Of a stretch of DNA of 64,000 bases, positions 39,041-48,376 are shown one piece after another. The position numbers were made by a program, and so were the translations under genes. Each line of letters starts with the position of its first letter. The first letter of the stretch is position 1. The notes beneath the pieces were generated by a model that did not search any database, was not told where the DNA came from, and saw only the letters and a list, made by a program, of their open reading frames with translations. The stretch spans positions 1 through 64,000 of the forward strand of contig JAQTIE010000006.1 in NCBI GenBank assembly GCA_029433475.1, read 5' to 3'. The DNA comes from Neisseriaceae bacterium ESL0693 (lineage in GTDB: Bacteria; Pseudomonadota; Gammaproteobacteria; Burkholderiales; Neisseriaceae).

Positions 39041-39067
39041 GAGGTCATTCTCTGTTTCAATAAGATG

Positions 39068-39090
39068 CAGGGTCAGATATTCTGACCCTG
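39068..39090 (-). other. Perfect 10-bp hairpin between gst and fdx
   Basis: CAGGGTCAGA and TCTGACCCTG flank a three-base loop. There is no T-run on the - strand side, so it is probably not a terminator. It may stabilise or process the operon message between the two genes. Confidence 0.6.
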
Positions 39091-39113
39091 TGTCAGGGTT
39101 GCGGCTAATGCGA

Positions 39114-39740
39114 TTACAGCAAACCTTCTTGTTTCAATACATGCTGCACGCCGGCATTGGCCTGTACGCGGTTACGTAAGTCAGCAAGACGGGTAAAGGG
39201 GCTTAAATCCAGTGCAAGTGCACCAGCCCAGCGCATGGTCACAAAAACGTATACATCGGCAATGCTGATGCTGTTGCCAGCCAGATAATCCTGATGCTGT
39301 AAGGCCTGTTCCACTTTTTCATACAGACTGAGCACTTTTTTAGCGGCATGTGCCTGTAAATCCGTCTGTGCCTGTTCGCCATCAATCAGACGGGTAGCGC
39401 CAAATAGGATGTCAAAGGCCGGATGCAGATCGCTGTTGGCAAAAGCCAGCCATTGACGGGCGCGAGCGCGGATACGCACGTCGCTGTCACCCTCAACGCT
39501 AAAAATATGACTGTTGGGCGCCAGATCGTTGATATAGTCAATAATGGCCATATTCTGTGTCAGTGCCCAGTCGCCATCGACCAATACAGGTACTTGTCCT
39601 TGCGGATTAAGTGCCAGATATTTGGCTGATTTGATTTCTTCATGTTCCACTGCCTGTGCTGTGTAAGTCAGGCCACTCCATTCCAAAGCGACATGCGGTA
39701 CGGTAGAGCAAGCGTTGGGCAGGTAATAAAGTTTTAACAT
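39114..39740 (-). CDS. Glutathione S-transferase, beta-class-like
   Basis: 208 residues. The N-terminal thioredoxin-like domain starts MLKLYYLPNACSTVPHVALEWSG; Cys11 is at the position of the catalytic Cys of bacterial beta-class GSTs. NPQGQVPVLV gives the cis-Pro, and TQNMAIIDYI the glutathione gamma-Glu contact. The helical C-terminal domain includes SIADVYVFV. It probably handles electrophiles or peroxides with glutathione. Its insertion between hscA and fdx in the isc operon is unusual. Confidence 0.9.
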   Translation of the reverse strand: MLKLYYLPNACSTVPHVALEWSGLTYTAQAVEHEEIKSAKYLALNPQGQVPVLVDGDWALTQNMAIIDYINDLAPNSHIFSVEGDSDVRIRARARQWLAFANSDLHPAFDILFGATRLIDGEQAQTDLQAHAAKKVLSLYEKVEQALQHQDYLAGNSISIADVYVFVTMRWAGALALDLSPFTRLADLRNRVQANAGVQHVLKQEGLL

Positions 39741-39798
39741 GATGCGTCTCCTGTGTCAGTTTCAGGCAGTCGGTTGGCTGTCTGGTTAAGGGTAATAA

Positions 39799-41667
39799 TC
39801 AGATATCGGTCACGTTTTTGCCCTGTAAGGCGCGCTGGATATGGCGGTTCATGCGTTTAGCGGCAAATTCATCAGTGGCGTGGCTGAGCTGATCGATGGC
39901 AGCGCGAATATCGTCGGCACTGCCGGTTTGCATGTGGCTTTTCAGGCTGTCTATGGCTTGCTGAATTCGATTTTGTTCGGCAGTGTCCAGTAAATCGCGG
40001 TCAAGTGTTAAAGCACTGTCTACCGCGCTGAGCATACTTTGTGCTTCAACGCTGGCTTCAGTGCGGGCGCGTTCGCGGGCATCATCTTCAGCATGGCTGA
40101 AACTGTCTTTAAGCATCCGGGTAATGGTGTCATCGTCCAGCCCGTAGGAAGGTTTGACTTCAATCTGTGCCTGAGTGCCGGTGGTTTGTTCACGCGCAGA
40201 AACAGATAATAAGCCGTCTGCATCCACTTGAAAGGTAACGCGGATTCTGGCTGCGCCGGCGCTCATGGGCGGGATACCGCGCAAGGTAAAGCGTGCCAGA
40301 CTGCGGCAATCGGCCACCAGCTCGCGTTCACCTTGTACCACATGAATCATCATCGCGGTCTGACCATCCTTAAAGGTGGTGAAATCCTGTGCCCGTGCCG
40401 TAGGCAGGGTGCTGTTACGTGGGATTACCTTTTCCACCAGTCCGCCATAGGTTTCTAGACCCAGAGATAAGGGGGTGACATCCAGTAACAGCCAGTCGTC
40501 TTCGTTTTTATTGCCCACCAGTACATTGGCTTGCATAGCAGCGCCTAAAGCGACGACTTCATCGGGATTAAGGTTATTCAATGGTGTTTGGCCAAAAAAG
40601 GTGGCTACTGCTTTTTGCACATGGTGCATGCGTGTTGCTCCGCCCACCATGATCACGCCTTTAATGTCCTGTTTGGTGACCTCGGCGTCAGCCAGTGCCT
40701 GTTTTACTGGCTCCAGCGTTCTGGTCACCAATGACTGGGTGATTTGTTCAAATTGCGCCCGGGTAATGGTGGTGTGGATTCTGCGTTGATCAGACAGGGT
40801 AGCTTCAATGGTGGCGCTGTCTTGTTCGGTCAGGGTTTCTTTGGCCGAACGTGCCAGTGCCAGTAACAAGGCATTATCCTGATCACTCAGTTGTGACAGC
40901 CGGTTTTGTTCCAGCAACCAGCAGAATAAACGTTGATCAAAATCATCGCCGCCCAGTGCACTGTTGCCGTTAGTGGCTTTGACTTCAAATAAACCGCGGG
41001 TGAGGGTGAGAATGGATACATCAAAGGTACCGCCGCCCAGGTCATATACCACGAATGTACCTTCGGCGCGGTTATCAAGACCGTAGGCAATGGCAGCCGC
41101 GGTGGGCTCGTTCAAGAGACGTAAAACCGGCAGGCCGGCCAGACGGGCGGCATCTTTGGTGGCCTGTCGCTGCGCATCGTCAAAATAGGCGGGTACGGTA
41201 ATCACAGCGCCGGCCAGTTCTCCGCCCAGACTATTTTCAGCACGTTGTTTTAAGGTACGCAGAATATCGGCCGATACATCAATTGGGGTTTTGTCGCCAC
41301 CGCGGGTATGAATCTGGATAATGCGTTCATTATCACCAAAATGATAGGGCAGATAACGGGTTTCTTCATCGGTTTTGATGTCGGTCAGGGTGCGGCCGAT
41401 CAGGCGTTTGGCCGAACTGATGCAATGTAGCGGATCCATTCGCTGGGCTTTAAGAGCATCACTGCCGACTTCGATCTGTTGCTGATCGAGATAGCGCACG
41501 ACTGAAGGCAAGGTAACACGGCCATTGATGTCTGGCAGGCACTGAGCTTGTCCGCTTCTGACCGTGGCCACGAGGCTGTTGGTGGTGCCCAGATCAATGC
41601 CTACTGCCAGGCGGTGTTGATGAGGTGCGGATGAAAGGCCGGGTTCGGCGATTTGCAATAAAGCCAT
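39799..41667 (-). CDS. hscA: Fe-S assembly chaperone HscA (Hsp70 family)
   Basis: 622 residues. Hsp70 motifs are [47 protein letters not shown] and GGATRMHHV. The length and the absence of the Gly-rich DnaK tail fit HscA. With HscB it binds the LPPVK motif of IscU (present in this window's IscU) to release the assembled cluster. It is preceded by hscB with a 109-base gap, and followed by gst. Confidence 0.97.
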   Translation of the reverse strand: MALLQIAEPGLSSAPHQHRLAVGIDLGTTNSLVATVRSGQAQCLPDINGRVTLPSVVRYLDQQQIEVGSDALKAQRMDPLHCISSAKRLIGRTLTDIKTDEETRYLPYHFGDNERIIQIHTRGGDKTPIDVSADILRTLKQRAENSLGGELAGAVITVPAYFDDAQRQATKDAARLAGLPVLRLLNEPTAAAIAYGLDNRAEGTFVVYDLGGGTFDVSILTLTRGLFEVKATNGNSALGGDDFDQRLFCWLLEQNRLSQLSDQDNALLLALARSAKETLTEQDSATIEATLSDQRRIHTTITRAQFEQITQSLVTRTLEPVKQALADAEVTKQDIKGVIMVGGATRMHHVQKAVATFFGQTPLNNLNPDEVVALGAAMQANVLVGNKNEDDWLLLDVTPLSLGLETYGGLVEKVIPRNSTLPTARAQDFTTFKDGQTAMMIHVVQGERELVADCRSLARFTLRGIPPMSAGAARIRVTFQVDADGLLSVSAREQTTGTQAQIEVKPSYGLDDDTITRMLKDSFSHAEDDARERARTEASVEAQSMLSAVDSALTLDRDLLDTAEQNRIQQAIDSLKSHMQTGSADDIRAAIDQLSHATDEFAAKRMNRHIQRALQGKNVTDI

Positions 41668-41776
41668 AATTTAAATCTTATCGTTGTTCATGCTGAAATG
41701 AGTGGTCGTTATTAAAATGAATCATACTGGTTTAACAGCGGTTTTGTCTGTTTACCTGGCTGAGATTTCAGCATGT

Positions 41777-42280
41777 TTATCCCAGTGAGCGGGTAATTTC
41801 CTGCTGTAATTTTACCAAAAACCGCCCTTGTCGTACCGCCTCGGCAGCCTGTTCAAATGCCTGATTGTGAAATGACTCAGCCAGATGCTGCTCCAGTTCG
41901 GTTTGGGCGGTTCTGATGGTATCGGCTAAAGCCGTTAAGGCGTTATTATCGTGTTGTGCACGTGCGTCTTCCAGTTCTTCCCGCCATGCCATCTGCTGCA
42001 TTAAAAATTCACTGGCAAAATGCGTGTGTTCAGGCGCATCGGCATCAATGCCATGCTGGTTTAATAAATAAGCGGCGCGATCCAGTGGCTGGCTTAAAAT
42101 ACGGTAAGCTTCGTTGACTGTGGCTGCCATCATCATGGCCTGTTTTTGTTCAAACGCACTTCTGGTGGCAAATTTATCGGGGTGACATTGTGCGGCCAGC
42201 TGACGATAACGCTGATCAAGCTGTGCCTGATCCAGATTAAATTGTTCTGGAAGCTGAAATAAATCAAAATATTGGCTCAT
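41777..42280 (-). CDS. hscB: Fe-S assembly co-chaperone HscB (J-protein)
   Basis: 167 residues from ATG 42280 (MSQYFDLFQLP). A TTG six codons upstream is possible but less likely. The J-domain has the HPD motif in QCHPDKFATRS and ends ILSQPLDRAAYLL. The C-terminal three-helix domain binds IscU. It stimulates HscA ATPase and delivers IscU. An OYE gene lies between iscA and hscB. Confidence 0.96.
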   Translation of the reverse strand: MSQYFDLFQLPEQFNLDQAQLDQRYRQLAAQCHPDKFATRSAFEQKQAMMMAATVNEAYRILSQPLDRAAYLLNQHGIDADAPEHTHFASEFLMQQMAWREELEDARAQHDNNALTALADTIRTAQTELEQHLAESFHNQAFEQAAEAVRQGRFLVKLQQEITRSLG

Positions 42281-42367
42281 GACATCACTTTTACTCAATG
42301 AAGTTGCAGATGACGGTAAATCGTGATCTGTAGCCGCCGGTCAAACACATGCCGGCGGAAAAATACA

Positions 42368-43480
42368 TTATTTTTTAAACAGATTTTTCTGGTTGGGATG
42401 GGTGGTACCGCGCCAGTATTGAGGTGCGGTACTGATCTGACGGTTCAGTTTTTCCGCTGCCCGCCACGGCCAGTGCGGATTGTGCAGTAAACCGCGGCCG
42501 ACAGCGATGGCATCGGCCTGCTGGCTGACCAGAATACTTTCGGCCTGCTCGGGTTCGTTAATGAGACCAACGGCAATGGTGTCAATACCTACGGCTTTGC
42601 GGATTGCGTCAGAAAAAGAGACCTGATAACCCGGGCCTGCGCTGATATTCTGTTCCAGAGCCAGACCGCCAGTAGACACATGAATCAGCGGGCAGCCCAG
42701 TTGTTTTAATTCGCGGCATAAGCTGATGGATTGTGCCAGATCCCAGCCGCCTTCTATCCAGTCAGTAGCAGAAATGCGTACCCATACGGGAAAATCAGCC
42801 GCTACCGCTGCTTTTACCGCTTTAAATACCTGTAATGGCAAACGCATACGATTAGTCAGCGAGCCACCATAATCATCAGTGCGTTGATTGGATAAAGGAG
42901 ACAGAAATTCATGCATCAGATAACCATGTGCCATGTGTAATTCGATGCCGTCAATACCCAGCGCTTCAGCGCGTCTGGCTGCCTGGGCAAAATCCTGTAC
43001 CACACGGTCAATATCATGCTCAGTCATGGCCTTTGGTGGGGTGCCGTCAGGGAAAAACGGCAAAGCTGAAGGGGCGAGGGTCTGCCAGCCTGATGGCTGA
43101 TCAGGGGCAATGGATCGATCTCCTCCATCTTCGCCAAGCCAGGGCGCATTGGTTGAGGCTTTGCGGCCGGCATGAGACAGCTGAATGGCAACCGGCATGG
43201 CAGAATAACGCCGTACTGAAGTCAGCACTGCCTGCATGGCTTTAGCAGTATCATCCGACCACAAGCCCACACAATAGGGTGAAATACGGCCTTCAGGTGC
43301 CACAGCAGTAGCTTCAATGATAAAGAGACCAGCACCTGAGGTGAGCATGCTGCCTATATGAATGCGGTGCCAGTCGGTCATGCAGCCATTTTCAGCACTG
43401 TACTGGCACATGGGTGGAATCACAATACGGTTTTCCAGTTTTAATTGACCAATATGCCAAGGCTCGAATAAATGAATCAT
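42368..43480 (-). CDS. NADH:flavin oxidoreductase, old yellow enzyme family (YqjM/XenA-like)
   Basis: 370 residues. It is a TIM-barrel FMN enzyme: RIVIPPMCQYSAENG has the Cys typical of the YqjM/XenA class that tunes the flavin. LSHAGRKAS, ELHMAHGYLMHEFLSPLSNQRTDDYGGSLTNRMR and ADAIAVGRGLLHNP complete the family pattern. The usual HAAH substrate pair reads HMAH, keeping both His. It reduces alkenes of alpha,beta-unsaturated electrophiles with NAD(P)H. It is inserted in the isc operon on the same strand, suggesting co-expression with Fe-S repair. Confidence 0.92.
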   Translation of the reverse strand: MIHLFEPWHIGQLKLENRIVIPPMCQYSAENGCMTDWHRIHIGSMLTSGAGLFIIEATAVAPEGRISPYCVGLWSDDTAKAMQAVLTSVRRYSAMPVAIQLSHAGRKASTNAPWLGEDGGDRSIAPDQPSGWQTLAPSALPFFPDGTPPKAMTEHDIDRVVQDFAQAARRAEALGIDGIELHMAHGYLMHEFLSPLSNQRTDDYGGSLTNRMRLPLQVFKAVKAAVAADFPVWVRISATDWIEGGWDLAQSISLCRELKQLGCPLIHVSTGGLALEQNISAGPGYQVSFSDAIRKAVGIDTIAVGLINEPEQAESILVSQQADAIAVGRGLLHNPHWPWRAAEKLNRQISTAPQYWRGTTHPNQKNLFKK

Positions 43481-43623
43481 GAGATGAATGTCCTTTCTGT
43501 ATCACGGCCATGGAAGACTATTGCTGCCTGAAGAGTCAGAATCATACCAAAGCATAACCAAAATCAATCCAGATGATGGGTCAGATCAGTAAGGTATGGG
43601 TGATATGGTTGAAATTCCGGTTT

Positions 43624-43944
43624 TCAAACGTGAAAGCTTTCACCGCAGCCGCATTCATCCTTGACATTCGGATTGGCAAATTTAAAGCCTTCCTGCAAAC
43701 CTTCACGCACAAAATCCAATTCGGTACCATCCAGATAAACATGGCTTTTCGGGTCGACAAACACATTAACACCATATTGGCTGAACACCATGTCTTCCGG
43801 TTGAATGTTGTCAACAAATTCCAAAGTATAGGCCATGCCGGAACAACCACTGGTTTTAACTCCTAGACGGATACCTTCGCCTTTACCGCGGCGTTGCAGA
43901 TAATTACTGATGTGATTGGCCGCGCGTTCAGTCAATGTAATCAT
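43624..43944 (-). CDS. iscA: A-type Fe-S carrier IscA
   Basis: 106 residues. The three conserved Cys are Cys34 (TSGCSGMAY) and Cys98/Cys100 in the C-terminal [10 protein letters not shown], the IscA tail. It accepts and passes on Fe-S clusters. It lies downstream of the small zinc-finger gene rather than directly after iscU as in E. coli. Confidence 0.96.
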   Translation of the reverse strand: MITLTERAANHISNYLQRRGKGEGIRLGVKTSGCSGMAYTLEFVDNIQPEDMVFSQYGVNVFVDPKSHVYLDGTELDFVREGLQEGFKFANPNVKDECGCGESFHV

Positions 43945-43991
43945 GACTTATTCCTTAAAATGAAAGAGTAGAGTATTTGGCGCTAAACATG

Positions 43992-44258
43992 TTAGCGTAA
44001 CTGGCTGTCTTTGCTGCCCCGACGGTTGTAACCCGTAGCAAACTGCTGTTGCTGATCCTTTTTTTGCTGGCACTCAATGCACAGACGAACACCAGGCACA
44101 GCAAGGCGGCGCGCTTCGGGAATTTCTTCACCACACTCGTCACAATACAAGGCACTTTCACCTTGTGGCAGACGGGTGCGAACCTGGGCTAAGGCGTCTT
44201 CCAGAGAAGCGTCTATCTGCGCCTGTTCAGCGCCGTCCGGAGCCCAGCCAGTGGCCAT
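43992..44258 (-). CDS. Small DksA/TraR-type zinc finger protein (YbiI-like)
   Basis: 88 residues. C4 zinc finger with Cys39, Cys42, Cys60 and Cys63 (CDECG...CIECQ). The N-terminus MATGWAPDGA and the C-terminus TGYNRRGSKDSQLR closely follow E. coli YbiI. It lacks the long coiled coil of DksA, so it may bind in the RNA polymerase secondary channel only weakly, or act otherwise. It starts 3 bases after the iscU stop, with its RBS (GGGAG) inside the end of iscU. Finding it inside an isc operon is unusual. Confidence 0.92.
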   Translation of the reverse strand: MATGWAPDGAEQAQIDASLEDALAQVRTRLPQGESALYCDECGEEIPEARRLAVPGVRLCIECQQKKDQQQQFATGYNRRGSKDSQLR

Positions 44259-44261
44259 GAT

Positions 44262-44645
44262 TTACTCTCCCTTTTTATTCCGATAATCGGCCACAGCAGC
44301 CTTGATGGCGTCTTCGGCCAGAATCGAACAATGGATTTTTACCGGTGGCAATGCCAATTCTTCAGCAATGGCATTGTTTTTAATTGCCAATGCTTCATCC
44401 AGACTTTTACCCTTAACCCATTCGGTAATCAGGCTGGATGAGGCAATGGCAGAACCACAGCCATAAGTTTTGAATTTGGCATCTTCAATAATACCCTGAT
44501 CGCTGACTTTGATTTGCAGCTTCATCACATCGCCGCAGGCTGGTGCACCCACCATACCGGTACCAACGTTCTGATCAGCTTTGTCAAATGAACCGACATT
44601 GCGTGGATTTTCATAATGATCAATGACTTTGTCACTATAGGCCAT
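44262..44645 (-). CDS. iscU: Fe-S cluster scaffold IscU
   Basis: 127 residues. The active-site residues are Cys37, Asp39, Cys63 and Cys106 (GAPACGDV, TYGCGSAIASS, KIHCSILAEDA). The HscA recognition motif LPPVK is at 99-103. It assembles [2Fe-2S] and [4Fe-4S] clusters with sulfur from IscS. A 71-base gap separates it from iscS. Confidence 0.98.
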   Translation of the reverse strand: MAYSDKVIDHYENPRNVGSFDKADQNVGTGMVGAPACGDVMKLQIKVSDQGIIEDAKFKTYGCGSAIASSSLITEWVKGKSLDEALAIKNNAIAEELALPPVKIHCSILAEDAIKAAVADYRNKKGE

Positions 44646-44716
44646 AGTTGTTTCCTTAATATAATATTATGTGGCTGTTTGCCTGTTATTTATTCATCTG
44701 AGTGTCAAGTCAGAGG

Positions 44717-45931
44717 TTAATGTGCCGCCCATTGCACGCTGTTTAAATCAATACCTTCCTGATGCATTTCCCATAAAGGCGATAGTTCCCGCAGTTTGCC
44801 GATTTTCGCTTTCAGAAGATTGGCGGCATAATCCACTTCCTCATCCGTCGTAAAGCGGCCAAAGGTAATGCGTAGGGAGCTGTGCGCCAGTTCATCATTG
44901 CGACCCAGTGCACGCAATACATAGCTTGGCTCAAGGCTGGCAGAAGTACAGGCCGAACCACTGGACACAGCAATATCCTTAACGGCCATAATCAGACTTT
45001 CGCCTTCAACAAAATTAAAGCTGATATTGAGGTTTTGAGGTACACGGTGTTGCATATCACCATTAATATATACTTCATCAATATCGCTGATGATGGCCAA
45101 AAAGCGATCACGCAGCGCTTTAGCGCGTTCATTATCGGTATCCATCTCCAGACGCGCCAGCCGATATGCCTCGCCCATGCCAACAATCTGATGAGTAGGC
45201 AACGTGCCCGAACGGAAACCACGTTCATGACCACCGCCGTGCATTTGTGCTTCCAGACGTACCCGAGGCCGGCGGCGCACATATAAGGCGCCAATGCCTT
45301 TGGGGCCATAAATTTTATGCGCGGACAAACTCATCAGGCCAATATGATTGGCTTTAACATCAATCGCCACCTTACCTGCGGCCTGAGCAGCATCAACATG
45401 GAAAATAATGCCATGTTCTTCGCACAGAGCGCCAATGGCGCTGATGTCCTGAATCACACCAATCTCATTATTGACCCACATCACACTGATCACTGTGGTA
45501 TCCGGACGAATGGCGGCCTTGAGTTCTTGCAGATCAATCAAGCCGTTTTCCTGTACCCCAAGGTAAGTAACCTCAAAGCCTTCCCGCTCAAGTTCACGCA
45601 TAGTATCTAAGACGGCTTTGTGTTCGGTTTTAACCGTAATCAGATGCTTACCCTTACTGGCGTAAAAGTGTGCTGCCCCTTTTAAAGCCAGATTATCGGC
45701 TTCGGTAGCACCTGAAGTAAAAATGATTTCTTTAGGGTCTGCACCAATTAAGGCAGCAATTTCCTTACGCGCATTTTCCACCGCTTCTTCAGCCTGCCAG
45801 CCAAAGCTGTGGCTGGAAGAAGCCGGATTGCCAAAATGTTCAGTTAAATAGGGAATCATTTTTTCCGCTACACGCGGGTCAACCGGTGTAGTGGCGGAGT
45901 AGTCCAGATAGATAGGAAGTTTTACAGTCAT
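44717..45931 (-). CDS. iscS: Cysteine desulfurase IscS
   Basis: 404 residues, group I length. The PLP lysine is in [16 protein letters not shown]. The catalytic mobile-loop Cys is in [21 protein letters not shown]. The N-terminus [19 protein letters not shown] is classic. It provides sulfur for IscU and also for tRNA thiolation. It follows iscR after 30 bases and is under the same IscR-controlled promoter. Confidence 0.98.
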   Translation of the reverse strand: MTVKLPIYLDYSATTPVDPRVAEKMIPYLTEHFGNPASSSHSFGWQAEEAVENARKEIAALIGADPKEIIFTSGATEADNLALKGAAHFYASKGKHLITVKTEHKAVLDTMRELEREGFEVTYLGVQENGLIDLQELKAAIRPDTTVISVMWVNNEIGVIQDISAIGALCEEHGIIFHVDAAQAAGKVAIDVKANHIGLMSLSAHKIYGPKGIGALYVRRRPRVRLEAQMHGGGHERGFRSGTLPTHQIVGMGEAYRLARLEMDTDNERAKALRDRFLAIISDIDEVYINGDMQHRVPQNLNISFNFVEGESLIMAVKDIAVSSGSACTSASLEPSYVLRALGRNDELAHSSLRITFGRFTTDEEVDYAANLLKAKIGKLRELSPLWEMHQEGIDLNSVQWAAH

Positions 45932-45961
45932 GGTTGTGTTCCCTGTAATGGGGTCGCTGGC

Positions 45962-46414
45962 TTAGTGAATATCAATCAGCGCGACCGGTTGTTCTTGTTG
46001 GTTTGCTGGTAGTGTGGTTTGCTCAAGCAGATTGGATAAACTGATCGAGCGCAAATAGTGGTCAATGGTTTTATTCAGATTGGTCCATAAATGGTGGGTC
46101 AGACAAGGGCCATCTTCCTGGCAGTTGCCGGTACCACCGCATTGAGTAGCGTCCAGCATGTCTTCAGCTGCGGCCACAATATCGGCAATATTGATCTGTT
46201 GCGCTGTCTGGCTCAATACATAGCCACCACCCGGACCGCGGACACTATCCACTAGACCAGCACGGCGTAATTTACCAAACAGCTGTTCCAGATAGGATAA
46301 TGAAATACGCTGACGTTCGCTGATGGCGGTAAGGCTAACAGCACCATCCTGAGCATGCATGGCCAGATCCAGCATCGCAGTAACGGCAAAACGTCCTTTG
46401 GTGGTCAAACGCAT
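45962..46414 (-). CDS. iscR: Fe-S responsive regulator IscR (Rrf2 family)
   Basis: 150 residues. The N-terminal winged helix has MRLTTKGRFAVTAMLDLA and LSYLEQLFGKLRRAGLVDSVRGPGGGY. The [2Fe-2S] ligands are Cys92, Cys98 and Cys104 plus His107 (QCGGTGNCQEDGPCLTHH). It represses its own operon in the holo form. The promoter just upstream carries a type 1 IscR box, so autoregulation is directly supported by sequence. Confidence 0.98.
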   Translation of the reverse strand: MRLTTKGRFAVTAMLDLAMHAQDGAVSLTAISERQRISLSYLEQLFGKLRRAGLVDSVRGPGGGYVLSQTAQQINIADIVAAAEDMLDATQCGGTGNCQEDGPCLTHHLWTNLNKTIDHYLRSISLSNLLEQTTLPANQQEQPVALIDIH

Positions 46415-46446
46415 AAATAAGCTTAAAGTAGATTATCAATAACTGA

Positions 46447-46478
46447 ATTATCTAATACCCGACAAAATTAGTCAACTT
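46447..46478 (-). promoter_or_regulatory. iscR promoter overlapped by a type 1 IscR binding site
   Basis: On the - strand the promoter reads TTGACT (46475-46470), a 17-base spacer and GATAAT (46452-46447). Overlapping it, 46478-46455 reads AAGTTGACTAATTTTG followed by TCGGGTAT, a good match to the E. coli type 1 IscR box. Holo-IscR bound there would cover the -35 box and spacer and repress the operon. Confidence 0.88.
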
Positions 46479-47273
46479 TAGTGGATTGATTGGCCGGATC
46501 AGGCCAACCTTGAAAACAGATACTGTCAATAGTCAGATTTGCAACGATTCTTTCTTATCAGCAGATGCTATATTGCAACCATGAAAATACAACAACATGC
46601 CTTTCATTGCTATTATTAATAATGAGGTGAAACTATTGTTCTAATCATTAGGCATATTTCTGAGTATTTTCCATATATTTATTTTAATAAAAACAAAATA
46701 TACGCAATATAAAATGATGTATTTTCACTCATGAAATTATCTGTTGAGTCACATTAAGTCATTCAACATCCAATGTTGCTATGATTTGAATAAATATGAC
46801 TAACAGAACATAGAGCACAAGACTACTTTTTCAGCCGAGATGATCGCATCCTGGACAGTGGTGCAATGCCGGCAGGTAATCCCATTTTAGAAATATCCGC
46901 TTGCATTAGACTATCATTGTTTGCGCCAATCATGGCTTTGAAGAACAGCCAAATAAGCATTACAATTTTATTACTGGCGTAGTCATTGCCGCTGATTTAT
47001 GATTTTCTGATGTCAGCGAATCAATATAAAAGTGACTTGTTTTATTGAATAATAATATGTCATTTTTATAACATTATCGTTATTGTGAGTTGTATCAAAA
47101 TATAATTTTTTGCGCTGTTTTTTGATAAATCGGATTATCTGATGCTTGATAATTATCAAAAGCAGTATGCCAGCCGGAATCTGGTTCTAGTGTATAGGAT
47201 AATAAGCTTTCAATACAATGTAAGCGGTTCTATCCGAGTAAATAAAGAATATAACTCATGATAATTATTCAAA
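46479..47273. other. About 800-bp AT-rich gap upstream of the isc operon
   Basis: No intact gene, RNA gene or terminator is seen. A less AT-rich island at about 46820-46960 may be gene debris but gives no recognisable protein. Confidence 0.5.
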
Positions 47274-47612
47274 TTAAATATTTATGCCTAATGTTGCCGG
47301 TACAATCTCTTTTAATAGTGCAATCAGTTCAGGATCCATATAACGGTAATCATCCGGAATATCAAGAATATAAAGCGGTTTGTTTTCAATAATTCTGCGA
47401 TACTCAGCCATTAATCTGTTTTTGTGTTTTTGTTCCATAACACAGATGACATCTGCCCACTGGAGTAAGTCACGGGATACTCTTTTTTTGGCGCTGCTAC
47501 TGGTGCCGGCTGAACGTACATTTAGCGCAGGCGAGCGGCGGAATAGCTGTTCTGCGGTGGGGCTGCGCCATTGATTACGGCTGCATATAAAAAGAACATT
47601 TATTTTAGACAT
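47274..47612 (-). CDS. Small low-molecular-weight protein tyrosine phosphatase
   Basis: 112 residues from ATG 47612 (MSKINVLFICSRNQWRS); the open frame extends 24 codons upstream but without family similarity. The phosphate loop is CSRNQWRS with catalytic Cys10 and Arg16, in line with C-x5-R-S. The general-acid region is near DIPDDYRYMDPELI. It belongs to a short (about 110-residue) LMW-PTP-like group. The substrate is unknown. The gene is isolated, AT-rich and flanked by noncoding DNA. Confidence 0.82.
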   Translation of the reverse strand: MSKINVLFICSRNQWRSPTAEQLFRRSPALNVRSAGTSSSAKKRVSRDLLQWADVICVMEQKHKNRLMAEYRRIIENKPLYILDIPDDYRYMDPELIALLKEIVPATLGINI

Positions 47613-47816
47613 ATTTTCATGATTATTGACTGGAGATTTAATTTTATCAGATATGGATATTGTATTAAATCGTATCTTAAACAACAGAATTTCAGTCTGG
47701 CTATTTTATTGATAATCAGATGGATAAAACATTAGTTGGTGGCTTGGTTATTGATGAGATCAAATAAACATACGAATTAAATGCCCGATGACAAACCAAA
47801 CGAGAATAAATCAAAT

Positions 47817-48083
47817 ATGAAAAACAGCAAATACACGCTGCTTTTCAGTCTGTGCGCACTGAGTTTAGCTGGCTTACAGCAGCCATCAGTAAAAGCATCA
47901 GTAGCTAGTCTGTAGTATGAAATGGCATAAAGCGGCCAGTGGCGGCTATATCTGGCAATGGTGGTAAAAGAACATGCATAACGGGCAGAGGCAGCAGATC
48001 GTCAGCGCGATAGGCTGGGGTAATGACAAGCTTATGAGAATATGGTTGATGGTGCAAGTGGGCTATTGTCTAAACACCAGACA
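47817..48083 (+). pseudogene. Decayed gene for a small exported protein
   Basis: One frame starts with a good signal peptide (MKNSKYTLLFSLCALSLAG, then LQQPSVKASVASL) and then hits TAG. The same frame continues protein-like past further TAA and TGA stops: YEMA, SGQWRLYLAMVVKEHA, RAEAADRQRDRLG, QAYENMVDGASGLLSKHQ. Four of the five stops are one C-to-T change from CAA or CAG. The frame is never shifted, so this looks like a recently inactivated secreted protein. It is followed by a strong hairpin. The family is not recognised. Confidence 0.5.
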
Positions 48084-48086
48084 AAT

Positions 48087-48112
48087 AAAAAGCCACGCTG
48101 GCGTGGCTTTTT
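48087..48112. terminator. Strong bidirectional terminator
   Basis: GCCACG / CGTGGC (up to GCCACGC / GCGTGGC) is flanked by AAAAA on the left and TTTTT on the right. It can end the pseudogene transcript on the + strand and the tRNA transcript on the - strand. Confidence 0.88.
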
Positions 48113-48143
48113 ATTTATTACCTTGAAAATACAAGGTTTATAT

Positions 48144-48219
<76 letters not shown>

Positions 48220-48313
48220 GAAAGGATAGCTATTCTAACGAAATAGGGATATTTTCGCAAGTGCCATGACAATAAATTGACAGGCAAGTGGCATTTTTGC
48301 CAATATCTAAAAA

Positions 48314-48360
48314 CAGACTGCATCAGCCATATGGTAAAACGCCAGTGCTTATGGCTGATG
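48314..48360 (-). terminator. Terminator of the rpsU-yqeY-dnaG-rpoD operon
   Basis: CATCAGCCATA / TATGGCTGATG (11 pairs) lies just past the rpoD stop. On the - strand it is followed within seven bases by a TTTTT run. Confidence 0.8.
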
Positions 48361-48376
48361 TAGTCAACACAATAAA

